39,726 nucleotides of DNA from Lachnospiraceae bacterium UBA1721 (lineage in GTDB: Bacteria; Bacillota; Clostridia; Lachnospirales; Lachnospiraceae). Both the position numbers and the translations under genes were made by a program. The stretch is from contig DCIR01000054.1 of the NCBI GenBank assembly GCA_002317155.1, positions 1 through 39,726 on the forward strand, read 5' to 3'. Positions 25,455 through 33,531 of the stretch are shown here, piece by piece. The notes below the pieces were generated by a model that searched no databases, was not told the origin of the DNA, and saw only the letters and a program-made list of their open reading frames with translations. Within the stretch, counting starts at the first letter, position 1. Each line of letters begins with the position of its first letter.

Positions 25455-27355
25455 TACTTATCTCCTGCCTTTTTAATCGTAAATAATGCTATTGTGTGCT
25501 CAGGGATTACAGAACTCAATTCTGAATTGGGCAATAATTTTTCATCATTTTCAGTTGATGTACTTAAAAATGGTACCCATTCATATCCCTTTGGCGGTCT
25601 CGGCATGGATAATACAACAGATTCCCAATGCATATTAACAGCCATATACAACAGTTTTCCGTTATCACAATACATGATTCCGAATTCATGACGCCCGCCG
25701 TCAGACTGTGATTTCCATGCGCTTTCACCATGGAATGATATTTCAGGATAACCACATCCCGATACATCTACCATCGACAATTCACGTGCAGTATGAATCA
25801 AACTGTATTCCTTACGAATATCTAATAACTGTTTAATATAATCAATATGATTGTTCTGTTTTTTAATAAAAGACCAATCAACCCATGTAACTGCCGAATC
25901 TATGCAGTAAGGATTATTATTACCCTTTTGAGTCCTTCCAAACTCGTCACCCATATAAATCATGGGAGTGCCTGAACTAATAAAAAGAAGCATCAAAGCA
26001 TTTTTAATCTGCTTCTTTCTGAGTGCTACAACTTTATTTTTCCTGGTATAACCTTCTTCGCCGCAATTCCAGCTACAGTTATAATCACTACCGTCCTTAT
26101 TATCTTCTCCGTTTTCTTCATTATGCTTTCGCTCATAAGAAACCATATCCATCATGGTAAGAGAATTGAATGCATCAAAATAGTTGACTGAAGCATATTT
26201 TTCATGCTTATACTTAAGCTTCGAAATAGCATCCAATGATGAAAATTCGTCAGCCTTAAGGAAACGTCTCATGGCATACATATAGTCATCTCTATATAGT
26301 GCATAACGTCTGTTGTCTGCCGTTACATTATTACATGAATCTAATTCAACACCACCCAATCTGTCACACCATATCTTACTATTGCTAAGAACAGCGCTTT
26401 TATCTATTAAATCCAATGGTGCATTTTCACTTACCAAATGAAATCCATCAACATGATACTTTATTGTCCAATATTCAAGAATAGAGACAATCTCGATTCT
26501 GCTGATACTGTTAGGGAAAAACATCTGAAGAATTACTTCCTGGTTATTGGTATGAATAGCCTTAACCATTGAATAAAACTCTTGTGAGGGATTATTTGAA
26601 GCAGAATAAACAGCTTTTGGTGCATAGTATAAGCCTTCACAATATCCCCAGTAATTAAGTCTTCCAGTCTTAGGATCACATTCATTGAATTCGTTAACCG
26701 GCTGAAATTCAAGTGTGGTAACACCTAAATCCTTAAGATAATCAAGCTTATCTACGACACCTCTAAACGTTCCCTTATATCTCGTACCTGAAGATGAATG
26801 CTTAGTAAAGCCTCTAACATGAAGCTGATATACAAAAGCATCTTCATATGAAATATTAGGTTTTACATCACCTTCATAATCAAAATATGAATCAAATGAA
26901 GCTCTTAAAGGTAATGACTGATCAAACGAGCCATATTCCTTGCAGCCAACATATTTCTCAGCTCTTTTATCCGTATAAATATAATCATTACAATAAAATG
27001 CATATGACCACTCTTTATACTTAAAATCTTCTACAACAACAGATAATCTGTTACCGGCATAAGAATCCTGTTTTGCAGGGTATTTTTTTATAATCTGACC
27101 ATTTTTGTCATAAACTGCTACGCCAATCTGAAAATCTTCTTCAACTTTGCTATTATGCATAGACTGAGAAATACTAGCGTTAGCAAATGCCTCCTCGCCT
27201 GGCAAAGATACCGGGAACTTAGCAATTTTCGAGGCTTTATATGCCTTAATAGCCTCATTTTTATCAATATAAAAACAGCATCCCGCAGCTGAAATGTAAG
27301 GTCTTAACTGACTAAAATATATATTATTTTCGATAATTGTAGTTTGTTTTCTCAT
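25454..27355 (-). CDS. GlgX/isoamylase-like GH13 protein with degraded active site (probable pseudoenzyme)
   Basis: The 633-aa protein is built like a glycogen-debranching or type I pullulanase enzyme: N-terminal beta domains to about 160, a GH13 barrel at about 170-500 and a C-terminal beta domain. Family landmarks are strong: YEDAFVYQLHVRGFTKH, LEFQPVNEF, SWNCGEEG, SSGTPMIYMGDEFGRTQKGNNNPYC. Every catalytic region is altered. Region I reads LQMFFPN for LDVVYNH (Q277, N282). Region II reads VDGFHLVSE for VDGFRFDLA (Arg to H306, nucleophile Asp to V308). The region III Glu is not identifiable (KIWCDR, 327-332). Region IV reads NYFDAFNS for NYVTAHDG (F396-N397 for His-Asp). The frame is intact. 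The start ATG lies seven bases from a perfect -10 and has no ribosome site, so the mRNA may be leaderless. Confidence 0.88.
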   Translation of the reverse strand: MRKQTTIIENNIYFSQLRPYISAAGCCFYIDKNEAIKAYKASKIAKFPVSLPGEEAFANASISQSMHNSKVEEDFQIGVAVYDKNGQIIKKYPAKQDSYAGNRLSVVVEDFKYKEWSYAFYCNDYIYTDKRAEKYVGCKEYGSFDQSLPLRASFDSYFDYEGDVKPNISYEDAFVYQLHVRGFTKHSSSGTRYKGTFRGVVDKLDYLKDLGVTTLEFQPVNEFNECDPKTGRLNYWGYCEGLYYAPKAVYSASNNPSQEFYSMVKAIHTNNQEVILQMFFPNSISRIEIVSILEYWTIKYHVDGFHLVSENAPLDLIDKSAVLSNSKIWCDRLGGVELDSCNNVTADNRRYALYRDDYMYAMRRFLKADEFSSLDAISKLKYKHEKYASVNYFDAFNSLTMMDMVSYERKHNEENGEDNKDGSDYNCSWNCGEEGYTRKNKVVALRKKQIKNALMLLFISSGTPMIYMGDEFGRTQKGNNNPYCIDSAVTWVDWSFIKKQNNHIDYIKQLLDIRKEYSLIHTARELSMVDVSGCGYPEISFHGESAWKSQSDGGRHEFGIMYCDNGKLLYMAVNMHWESVVLSMPRPPKGYEWVPFLSTSTENDEKLLPNSELSSVIPEHTIALFTIKKAGDK

Positions 27356-27362
27356 AACGTAA

Positions 27363-27391
27363 ATTATAGCTTATTGCTAAAGGATAAACAA
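27363..27391 (-). promoter_or_regulatory. Candidate promoter of the GlgX-like gene (leaderless)
   Basis: TTGTTT (27386-27391), a 17-base spacer and perfect TATAAT (27363-27368) on the minus strand. The ATG begins eight bases past the -10, so transcription would start at or within one or two bases of the first codon. Confidence 0.5.
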
Positions 27392-27402
27392 GAAGGTATA
27401 AT
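27374..27402 (+). promoter_or_regulatory. Candidate promoter of the DUF1292 gene
   Basis: TTGCTA (27374-27379), a 17-base spacer and perfect TATAAT (27397-27402) on the plus strand. It is interleaved with the minus-strand promoter, whose -35 lies in this spacer, so the two cannot be occupied together. Confidence 0.55.
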
Positions 27403-27450
27403 CTAACATACATATAACACGTATATTTTTTATACTATTTAGGAGGAAAA

Positions 27451-27765
27451 ATGAGTAAAAAAACTTTTGAAGCACCTAAGGAAGAAATGACCGTTTCACT
27501 TGATCTTGATGAACTTGGTACTGTAGAGTGTGAAGTTCTCACTATTATTTCTATAGATGACAAAGATTATATAGTTCTTTTATATAAGCCCGAGGGAGCC
27601 AGCGACGATGAATCTGAAATATGGTTCTACGGATATAAGGAAAATCCTAATGATCCTAACGAAGAACCCGAATTAATCTATATCGATAATGATGATGAAT
27701 ACGAAATGGTTGCCGATGCATTTGACGAATATCTCGATGAGATCGAATACGATGAATTAGATTGA
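27451..27765 (+). CDS. DUF1292 family protein
   Basis: A small, very acidic 104-aa cytoplasmic protein. It shows the DUF1292 pattern: an N-terminal EMTVSLDLDELGTVECEVLTI strand pair, IDDKDYIVLLYKPEG, EIWFYGYKEN and a Glu/Asp-rich end (DDEYEMVADAFDEYLDEIEYDELD). The family is widespread in Firmicutes, often near ruvX/yrzL-type genes, and has no assigned function. TTTAGGAGGAAAA immediately precedes the ATG, a near-ideal ribosome site. It is a single-gene unit with its own promoter and a strong terminator. Confidence 0.88.
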   Translation: MSKKTFEAPKEEMTVSLDLDELGTVECEVLTIISIDDKDYIVLLYKPEGASDDESEIWFYGYKENPNDPNEEPELIYIDNDDEYEMVADAFDEYLDEIEYDELD

Positions 27766-27794
27766 TAAAATTAACGAAATAATTAATGATTAAT

Positions 27795-27844
27795 CAAAAA
27801 AACTCCTATCCGTTATGTAAATTACATTTCGGATAGGAGTTTTT
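27795..27844. terminator. Bidirectional terminator between DUF1292 gene and VWA operon
   Basis: A 13-base-pair perfect stem (27800-27812 with 27830-27842; AAACTCCTATCCG) with a partly self-paired loop. The plus strand runs into TTTTT and the minus strand into a run of seven T. It serves both converging units. Confidence 0.87.
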
Positions 27845-27845
27845 A

Positions 27846-29018
27846 CTACCAGATATCTCCGTTATAATAATGAGAATCATAAGTCTGGTCATAATTCAGA
27901 GTATCATTTCTCTCTTCATTAGCCTGATTCATATAATCCTGAAGCTGTTGTTCAATAGGATCTACAGGCTCCTCTTCTTCCTGACCTTCATTAGGATTTC
28001 CCTGGTCATCCTGTTCCTGATCGCCATTATCATTTTCATTATTATTGCTGTTATCGTTATTGTTATTATTATCGTTATTGTTGTTATCGTTATTGTCGCC
28101 GCCACCGCCGCCACTGTTTTGATCATCATTAATAATGAGGAAATTAGCAAATCTTATCTGTGTAGCGATTGGGTCAGCTGCATATAACGTAATCTCAGCA
28201 TCAAGTGTACGACCATTATACGAAACAGTAAGGTCAACCTGTACGATATAATCCTCTTCTGCATACTGAATCATTGGATTATTACCGGGAATCTCGTGCA
28301 CGTAATAATAATGAGTTCCAGCATCAGCCACCTTATAGGTGATTGTTGTTAAAGTAATGAATCCATCAGCTTCATTGTACGATATTGCTTCCTGTGCGCC
28401 GGCTAATTCCGTACCCTTTTCATCAGCGACTTCAATAAATGAAAATTCGAAATCATTTCCGCTTAACTGTCTCTGATTTCCACGGCTGTCATACAGATAC
28501 TTGTTGCCATAAAAGCTAAAAGTATCTTTTATGTCAGCATAATATTCTATATATTCTTCAATCTCATTGAAAAGTAACTGTGCTTCTTCATCATGTCCGG
28601 ATTCCATATCTGCATTAGCGCAGCCTTTTTCTGTAAGGACCTCTTCGACAAGAAGAAGCTGATCAATAATAGGGTCAACATCGTCTTTATTATTAACAGT
28701 AACATCAATAAGCTTAAGCATTGCAAGAGACTTATTTACTCTGATATCACACTCAGCATCCTTTGTCGGCCACTTGTTAAGAGCATCATCATATTGAGCG
28801 ATTGCCATCTCATATTCGCCTTTTCTATAAAGGATATCACCTTTATTAAAAGAACTGATATAAGGCTGAGTAAAGCCTAAAAACGATAGCTTATTAAATT
28901 CATAGACATGCTTGTTGTACTTATTAATCATAACCTCATTGCTGATGAAATTAACCAAAAGCACTAAGAAAAATATGAAAAATAAAACCCAAACTGAAAT
29001 ACAAATCTTTTTCTTCAT
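27846..29018 (-). CDS. Membrane-anchored TPR (BatC-like) protein with a Spy0128/FctA-type domain and Asn-rich tail
   Basis: Last gene of the MoxR/VWA operon, 390 aa. One N-terminal membrane helix lies at about 6-28. A TPR-like unit follows at about 55-105 (FNKGDILYRKGEYEMAIAQYDDALNKWP, VNKSLAMLKL), as in BatC. Residues about 172-298 match the Spy0128-like pilin isopeptide domain: DFEFSFIEV, ISYNEADGFITL, ITYKVADAGTHYYYVHEIPG, DYIVQVDLTV, IRFANFLI. Candidate isopeptide residues are Lys173, Glu242 in YYYVHE and Asn292 in RFAN. A Gly5 and Asn/Asp-rich linker, then an acidic tail, complete the protein. The ATG at 29018 has AAGG nine bases upstream; a GTG two codons earlier is less likely. No LPXTG signal is present. 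Confidence 0.8.
   Translation of the reverse strand: MKKKICISVWVLFFIFFLVLLVNFISNEVMINKYNKHVYEFNKLSFLGFTQPYISSFNKGDILYRKGEYEMAIAQYDDALNKWPTKDAECDIRVNKSLAMLKLIDVTVNNKDDVDPIIDQLLLVEEVLTEKGCANADMESGHDEEAQLLFNEIEEYIEYYADIKDTFSFYGNKYLYDSRGNQRQLSGNDFEFSFIEVADEKGTELAGAQEAISYNEADGFITLTTITYKVADAGTHYYYVHEIPGNNPMIQYAEEDYIVQVDLTVSYNGRTLDAEITLYAADPIATQIRFANFLIINDDQNSGGGGGDNNDNNNNDNNNNNDNSNNNENDNGDQEQDDQGNPNEGQEEEEPVDPIEQQLQDYMNQANEERNDTLNYDQTYDSHYYNGDIW
28007..28109 (-). repeat. Low-complexity Gly/Asn/Asp codon tract
   Basis: Short reiterated AAT/AAC/GAT/GAC codons preceded by GGC-type codons encode Gly5 followed by a run of mostly Asn and Asp. It links the Spy0128-like domain to the C-terminal tail of the operon's last protein. 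The tract is likely to vary in length between strains. Confidence 0.8.
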
Positions 29019-29029
29019 AAACACTAACC

Positions 29030-29998
29030 TTAAATACGTCTTTCACTAAGCTGTTTTTTAGTAAAGAAGCACTCTACAATTACCATAAGTAATAAGGCAA
29101 TAACAAAGAAATAATAGGTATCATCTTTTCCCTGTTCTGTCTTTTCCTGTACACCAACCTCTATGTTATCAATAATATGCTCAATTATTGAATCCAATTG
29201 AGATGAATCTTCCATGTGGATATATTGAACGCCAAGCGATTTAGCTATATCCTTAAGATTCTTTTCATCAATCTTTGATATAGCATTTGTATAGCCCAGA
29301 TTAGGATCATAAGTCTCTACAGCACGAGGCTCTTCATCCTCATCATCCCAATATGATTTTACATACATCTCACCGCCTCTTTCGGTTCCATAACCTAAAA
29401 CGGCGCCATCATCTATATACTCAGCCAGTTCATCAAAGCCGTAATCTTTTTCAGACTGGTTATCCTCACCGTCACTTATAAAGAATACAACGGTATATGC
29501 ACCATTTGATTCTGCGCTCTTAAGCTCGGTAAGCATATTAGGCTTACAAATTGATAAATCTGTTCCTTTAGCACTCCACTCGCTTAAAGGATATATTGAG
29601 TCAATAATACTCTTAATAAAAGTAACATCATCGTTAAAAGGACAAAGAATATTTGAAATATTATGGAAATCAATTACCGAAAATCTGGCTCCCATCATAT
29701 TATCAATAATATATCCGCAATCCTTTGTAACCGCATCAAGTCTGGTTGTGCCGCCTTCCATGTCATTTGCTACCATACTGATAGTATCATCTATAACAAA
29801 TATGACATTTGCCTTCATCTCATATGTGGTAACCTTCATCTCATCGTTGGGTATCATTATACGAAGGTTGATAGCAAATATAAGAAGGACCATTATAATC
29901 TGTCTTATATAAGGCCATACGCCTTTTCTTTTACATACCAAAAGTAATACGCATATAACTGCCATTACCGGTATGGGTATAAATGGATTAATCGTCAT
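29030..29998 (-). CDS. VWA-domain membrane protein (BatB-like)
   Basis: A 322-aa protein with two N-terminal membrane helices (about 8-22 and 33-48), a von Willebrand A domain, and a C-terminal helix (about 297-314) followed by a short basic tail. The MIDAS motif reads DDTIS (D70, T72, S74), with Thr for the first Ser of the usual DxSxS. It continues with the Thr loop SAKGTDLS and the Asp in FFISDGEDN. Start: the ATG at 29998 forms an ATGA overlap with the stop of the upstream VWA gene; an 18-codon longer frame is not needed. The last gene begins 11 bases downstream. BatA/BatB pairs are believed to form a metal-dependent envelope complex (family knowledge). Confidence 0.88.
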   Translation of the reverse strand: MTINPFIPIPVMAVICVLLLVCKRKGVWPYIRQIIMVLLIFAINLRIMIPNDEMKVTTYEMKANVIFVIDDTISMVANDMEGGTTRLDAVTKDCGYIIDNMMGARFSVIDFHNISNILCPFNDDVTFIKSIIDSIYPLSEWSAKGTDLSICKPNMLTELKSAESNGAYTVVFFISDGEDNQSEKDYGFDELAEYIDDGAVLGYGTERGGEMYVKSYWDDEDEEPRAVETYDPNLGYTNAISKIDEKNLKDIAKSLGVQYIHMEDSSQLDSIIEHIIDNIEVGVQEKTEQGKDDTYYFFVIALLLMVIVECFFTKKQLSERRI

Positions 29999-31020
29999 AG
30001 TTTTAACACTCTTGCTGAAACAATAAATATAATTGTAGTTGCGAGGAGCCATCCGAAGATTCCCTCAGGTACATCGTAATCTCTTACTTCCTTGGTTCCG
30101 CCAATATAAGCACCGCTCATCTGCTCAATATCATCAACTATAAGCTTCATAGAACCGGAATAATCTTCCTTATAAAACTTACCGCCGGTAGATTCCACGG
30201 CATTTTTCATAGCTTCTTCGTCATCATCATACATAAAATAGGTTCCTATTCCATATACAATGATTCCCTTCTTGGAACAAATATCTGCAGCCTCCTGTGT
30301 AGTAACAAGAGGATATCCCTCAAGGCAGTTATCAGAAGAGAAAATTATAACCTTTGATCTATCAGGATCATCGCTGGTGAAGCAATAGCTTGCTGAAGCA
30401 AGTCCATCGCCGATAAGCGAGCTTCCTCGCTCTTCATTACCGATAATTGTTCCGGCAGAGATGTAATCATAATCATATGCATTATCATCATAGTTACCGT
30501 ACCAGTACAAATATGAATTTCTTGCCTTCAAGCTGTTCTCTACCTGATCAAGTACACCGAGCACATATTCATAATCATCGGTTAACGGACATAGCACAGC
30601 GGCAGTTGTATTAAAAATAACTATACCGATACGCTCTGTTTTAAGATCCTTTACAGTCTCTTTAATCGAACTCATCAATGACTGATTAAGTTCATCTACA
30701 GAAGTTGAAATATCCATGCATATGATAATGTCACGGCTGTATTTTTCTTCTTCAATTGTATATCTCTCATATGGTCTTGCTATCATAATGCAGCTAAACA
30801 CAATGCATCCAACAAGTGAAGCAAGACTGAGCACAGAGAAAATTTTGTATGTTACAACCTTAAACTTATAAAAGCTTGTCTTCTTTACGTAATCAAGTCC
30901 GGCAATTTTTTTACCGCTCTTATATCCCTTTTTCTTTGTACTAAACAAAACAAAGAAAAGTGAAGCAACTATGGCCAGACCGATACAAACGTAAACCATA
31001 TATCCATATCTTAGTTCCAT
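29995..31020 (-). CDS. VWA-domain membrane protein (BatA-like)
   Basis: 341 aa. Helices at about 8-27 and 60-80 precede a von Willebrand A domain with an intact MIDAS (CMDISTSVDE; D103, S105, S107) and the distal GSSLIGDGLASA and FSSDN positions. A C-terminal helix lies at about 318-338. Compared with usual BatA it carries a Tyr/Asp/Asn-rich insertion (around 165-190, YLYWYGNYDDNAYDYDY) before the metal-site Thr/Ser loop. It overlaps the upstream gene by 10 bases and the downstream VWA gene by 4, so expression is tightly coupled. Confidence 0.9.
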   Translation of the reverse strand: MELRYGYMVYVCIGLAIVASLFFVLFSTKKKGYKSGKKIAGLDYVKKTSFYKFKVVTYKIFSVLSLASLVGCIVFSCIMIARPYERYTIEEEKYSRDIIICMDISTSVDELNQSLMSSIKETVKDLKTERIGIVIFNTTAAVLCPLTDDYEYVLGVLDQVENSLKARNSYLYWYGNYDDNAYDYDYISAGTIIGNEERGSSLIGDGLASASYCFTSDDPDRSKVIIFSSDNCLEGYPLVTTQEAADICSKKGIIVYGIGTYFMYDDDEEAMKNAVESTGGKFYKEDYSGSMKLIVDDIEQMSGAYIGGTKEVRDYDVPEGIFGWLLATTIIFIVSARVLKL

Positions 31021-31508
31021 TCGAAAATTGCCCTCTTTGTAAAGTCAATCGATTCAATAATATTACCCTTGGTATCCTTAGAGAACTCAGGTGCATAATA
31101 ATTGTTTACAAGATTATAAACAATAGGCTTATCAAGGCCTCTCATATCATACAGTGTATATTTATGAGCGGGAGTACCGGTTGCATCATAAATAAATGTT
31201 CTGAATATATTACTGAGTTCCTCGTATGCATCTCTGCTTTCGATTTTTCCACCAAGGAAATCAGATTCAAGCTGAGCCAATTTTGCAAGATACTGATTCT
31301 TAAGTTCCTGCAGTGAAGGCTTAACAACAACTGGTTCACGCTTCTTTTTCTCTTCAAGAAGCTTCTTCTCCATTTGTCTTCTCTTGTTATCTGCAATTAT
31401 TTTTCTAATTATCACAAAAAGTACTGCAGCCAAAAGCAGGCAGCCAATTAATATTAATGGCCATACAGCAAATGACATTGGCTTTTGTAATTCAACACTA
31501 AAATTCAT
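31011..31508 (-). CDS. Single-span membrane protein of the MoxR/VWA operon
   Basis: 165 aa. It has a short outer N-terminus, one membrane helix at about 14-36 (WPLILIGCLLLAAVLFVIIRKI), a charged segment likely to be coiled-coil (NKRRQMEKKLLEEKKKREP) and a helical cytoplasmic domain (QELKNQYLAKLAQLESDFL, ELSNIFRTFIYDATG). Its position between the DUF58 and first VWA genes is where other genomes carry DUF4381 or BatD-type subunits, and the fold layout fits a DUF4381-like subunit. I cannot assign it firmly. It overlaps the next gene by 10 bases. Confidence 0.72.
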   Translation of the reverse strand: MNFSVELQKPMSFAVWPLILIGCLLLAAVLFVIIRKIIADNKRRQMEKKLLEEKKKREPVVVKPSLQELKNQYLAKLAQLESDFLGGKIESRDAYEELSNIFRTFIYDATGTPAHKYTLYDMRGLDKPIVYNLVNNYYAPEFSKDTKGNIIESIDFTKRAIFEWN

Positions 31509-31543
31509 ATTTATCCTCGCAATAAAGCTTTTACGCTATTCTG

Positions 31544-32428
31544 CTACTTTTTAATACCTTTTTTTCTCTCAAGAAGCTTAATGATATTCAAATCAACATC
31601 ATTAGTTCCATCGATTACGATATGGGCAATACCATGACATTCAAGAAGATGATTTGCTTTTTTATAAATTGCAGCTTTTCTCTTCATTTCCTGCTTCTTA
31701 AGAATACGGCTCTCAGAAAAATAAGCAGGAAGATATTCACCACTATCGTTATTAAATACATTCTTACCGTTAAGATCTACATCCGATACCAGAATAACCA
31801 TCAATTCATGATTAGCCATCAAAGTAGTCAGTGTCTTTTCTTCTATAGTTGAGAACTGTTCAAAATCAGTAACCATTAAGAGCAACTGCTTCTTTTTTAC
31901 ATTAGTAGCTACATACTTAAGCACACCGTGAATATCGGTATTATTACCCTTATGAACTTCCTTATCATAGCTGGAAAGAATACTTTCGATGTTATAGACA
32001 CCCGACTTAAGCGGAGTGCCGGTAATCTTGCCATTGCTGGAATACATACTGCTGATATAGTCACCGTTAAGGTTTACCAGATATGCAAAAGTACCTGCTG
32101 CATGAATTGCTGCATTAGCCTTTGATCCACCGTTATTGGTATCAGCCAGCATTCTCTTATTAGTGTCAAGAATCAGCATAAACGAATGTTTTTTCTCGGC
32201 AACATACTGTCTAACAAGGAGCTTTCTTGAACGCGCAGATGCTTTCCAATCCACATCCTTAAGCTCATCGCCTTCGACATATTCACGCAATTCATCAAAA
32301 TTAAGACTGCGTCCTTTATATATTGAAGAATATGAACCATCGAGAATATTGCTGGTTTCAAGTCTTGTCGGTATGAATTTGTATTTTTTTAATCCGCTTT
32401 GGATTTCAAACACATATTTCAAGTTCAT
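31544..32428 (-). CDS. DUF58 domain protein
   Basis: 294 aa, the usual partner of MoxR ATPases. The DUF58 signature is clear: GRSLNFDELREYVEGDELKDVDWKASARSRKLLVRQY, followed by a VWA-like core FMLILDTNKRM and LLLMVTDFEQ. There is no membrane helix, unlike many longer DUF58 proteins. Its ATG overlaps the stop of the MoxR gene (ATGA), so the two are translationally coupled. A role as client or adaptor of the ATPase is family knowledge, not shown here. Confidence 0.92.
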   Translation of the reverse strand: MNLKYVFEIQSGLKKYKFIPTRLETSNILDGSYSSIYKGRSLNFDELREYVEGDELKDVDWKASARSRKLLVRQYVAEKKHSFMLILDTNKRMLADTNNGGSKANAAIHAAGTFAYLVNLNGDYISSMYSSNGKITGTPLKSGVYNIESILSSYDKEVHKGNNTDIHGVLKYVATNVKKKQLLLMVTDFEQFSTIEEKTLTTLMANHELMVILVSDVDLNGKNVFNNDSGEYLPAYFSESRILKKQEMKRKAAIYKKANHLLECHGIAHIVIDGTNDVDLNIIKLLERKKGIKK

Positions 32429-33408
32429 GGTACAATTACCGCTCCTATAATACCGTCAATAATCTGCTCTACAGATACATTATCAGCTACAGCTGAGAAG
32501 TTAAGTGAAATTCTATGTCTGAGAATGTTGTAACGGAATGCCTTAACATCATCAGGAATTACATAGTTTCTTCCGCTAAGAAGTGCTACAGCCTTTGAAA
32601 TCTCCATCAAAGCAATAGCAGCACGGGTACTAGCACCCATCTCTACATATCCTCTGAGTTCGGTAGGAAGAATCTCGTCAGCTCTTCTGGTAGCCTGAAC
32701 GATATCTACGATATATTTCTTAACCTGAGCTGATACAAATACTTTCTTGGTAAGTTCCTGAAGGAATACGATATCCTCGATTGAAGCTACCTGCTCATTG
32801 CTTGCAAATACATTTGCTTCAACACGATTAAGAATCTCCATCTCATCCTCAGTATTAGGATAAGTAATTACTTCCTTAAGAAGGAAACGGTCAAGCTGTG
32901 CTTCTGAAAGTACATAGGTACCTTCCTGCTCAATAGGGTTCTGAGTAGCAATAACTACAAATACATCAGGAAGCTTAAATGTAGTACCACCGATACTTAC
33001 AGTTCTCTCCTGCATGGCCTCAAGCATTGCAGACTGAGTCTTAGCACTTGAACGGTTAATCTCATCGAGAAGTACGAAGTTTGCAAATACAGGTCCAAAC
33101 TTGTTCTCGAATGTGTTGTTGTTCATATTATAAATCTGGGTACCAATGATATCTCCGGGAAGGAGGTCAGGTGTACACTGAATACGTGAGAAATCACCTC
33201 CGATAGATTCAGTCACAACTCTTGCAGCTGTTGTCTTTGCAAGACCGGGTACTGATTCAAGAAGAATATGACCATTGGTAATCATTGAAAGTAATATAGA
33301 ATATCCAAGACCGGGCTGGCCTACAACCTTGGTCTTATAGTAATTCAAGATGTTATTCGCAATTAATAATGCTTTATTGCGATCCTGCTGTGAAATTTCG
33401 TTGTTCAT
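32425..33408 (-). CDS. MoxR-family AAA+ ATPase
   Basis: 327 aa from the ATG at 33408, which has GGAGG six bases upstream; nine extra codons before it are not needed. Walker A is ESVPGLAKTT and Walker B is VLLDEINRSSAKTQSAMLEAMQER. Sensor 1 is VIATQNPIEQEGTYVLSEAQLDRF, with a C-terminal lid (ELRGYVEMGASTRAAIALMEISKA). MoxR ATPases act as chaperones that activate or assemble metal-dependent VWA partners. The gene heads the six-gene operon with DUF58, a TM protein, two VWA proteins and the TPR protein. The 123-base gap to the uvrD-like gene shows AT-rich sequence with no promoter I can define. Confidence 0.95.
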   Translation of the reverse strand: MNNEISQQDRNKALLIANNILNYYKTKVVGQPGLGYSILLSMITNGHILLESVPGLAKTTAARVVTESIGGDFSRIQCTPDLLPGDIIGTQIYNMNNNTFENKFGPVFANFVLLDEINRSSAKTQSAMLEAMQERTVSIGGTTFKLPDVFVVIATQNPIEQEGTYVLSEAQLDRFLLKEVITYPNTEDEMEILNRVEANVFASNEQVASIEDIVFLQELTKKVFVSAQVKKYIVDIVQATRRADEILPTELRGYVEMGASTRAAIALMEISKAVALLSGRNYVIPDDVKAFRYNILRHRISLNFSAVADNVSVEQIIDGIIGAVIVP

Positions 33409-33531
33409 GTTTTCCTCCATAATCTCATAATTCATAATTGCCCAAATATAGACAAATATAATATTATCATAAAAAAATCAAAAGTTCTATGTAACAATTA
33501 ACGTTATGTCTACTATAATCTATGCCAGTTT

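Noticed and set aside
27870..28187. Hydrophobic 105-aa open frame on the plus strand
   Set aside because: It is the antisense reading of the Asn/Asp-codon tract of the TPR gene and has no ribosome site or promoter.
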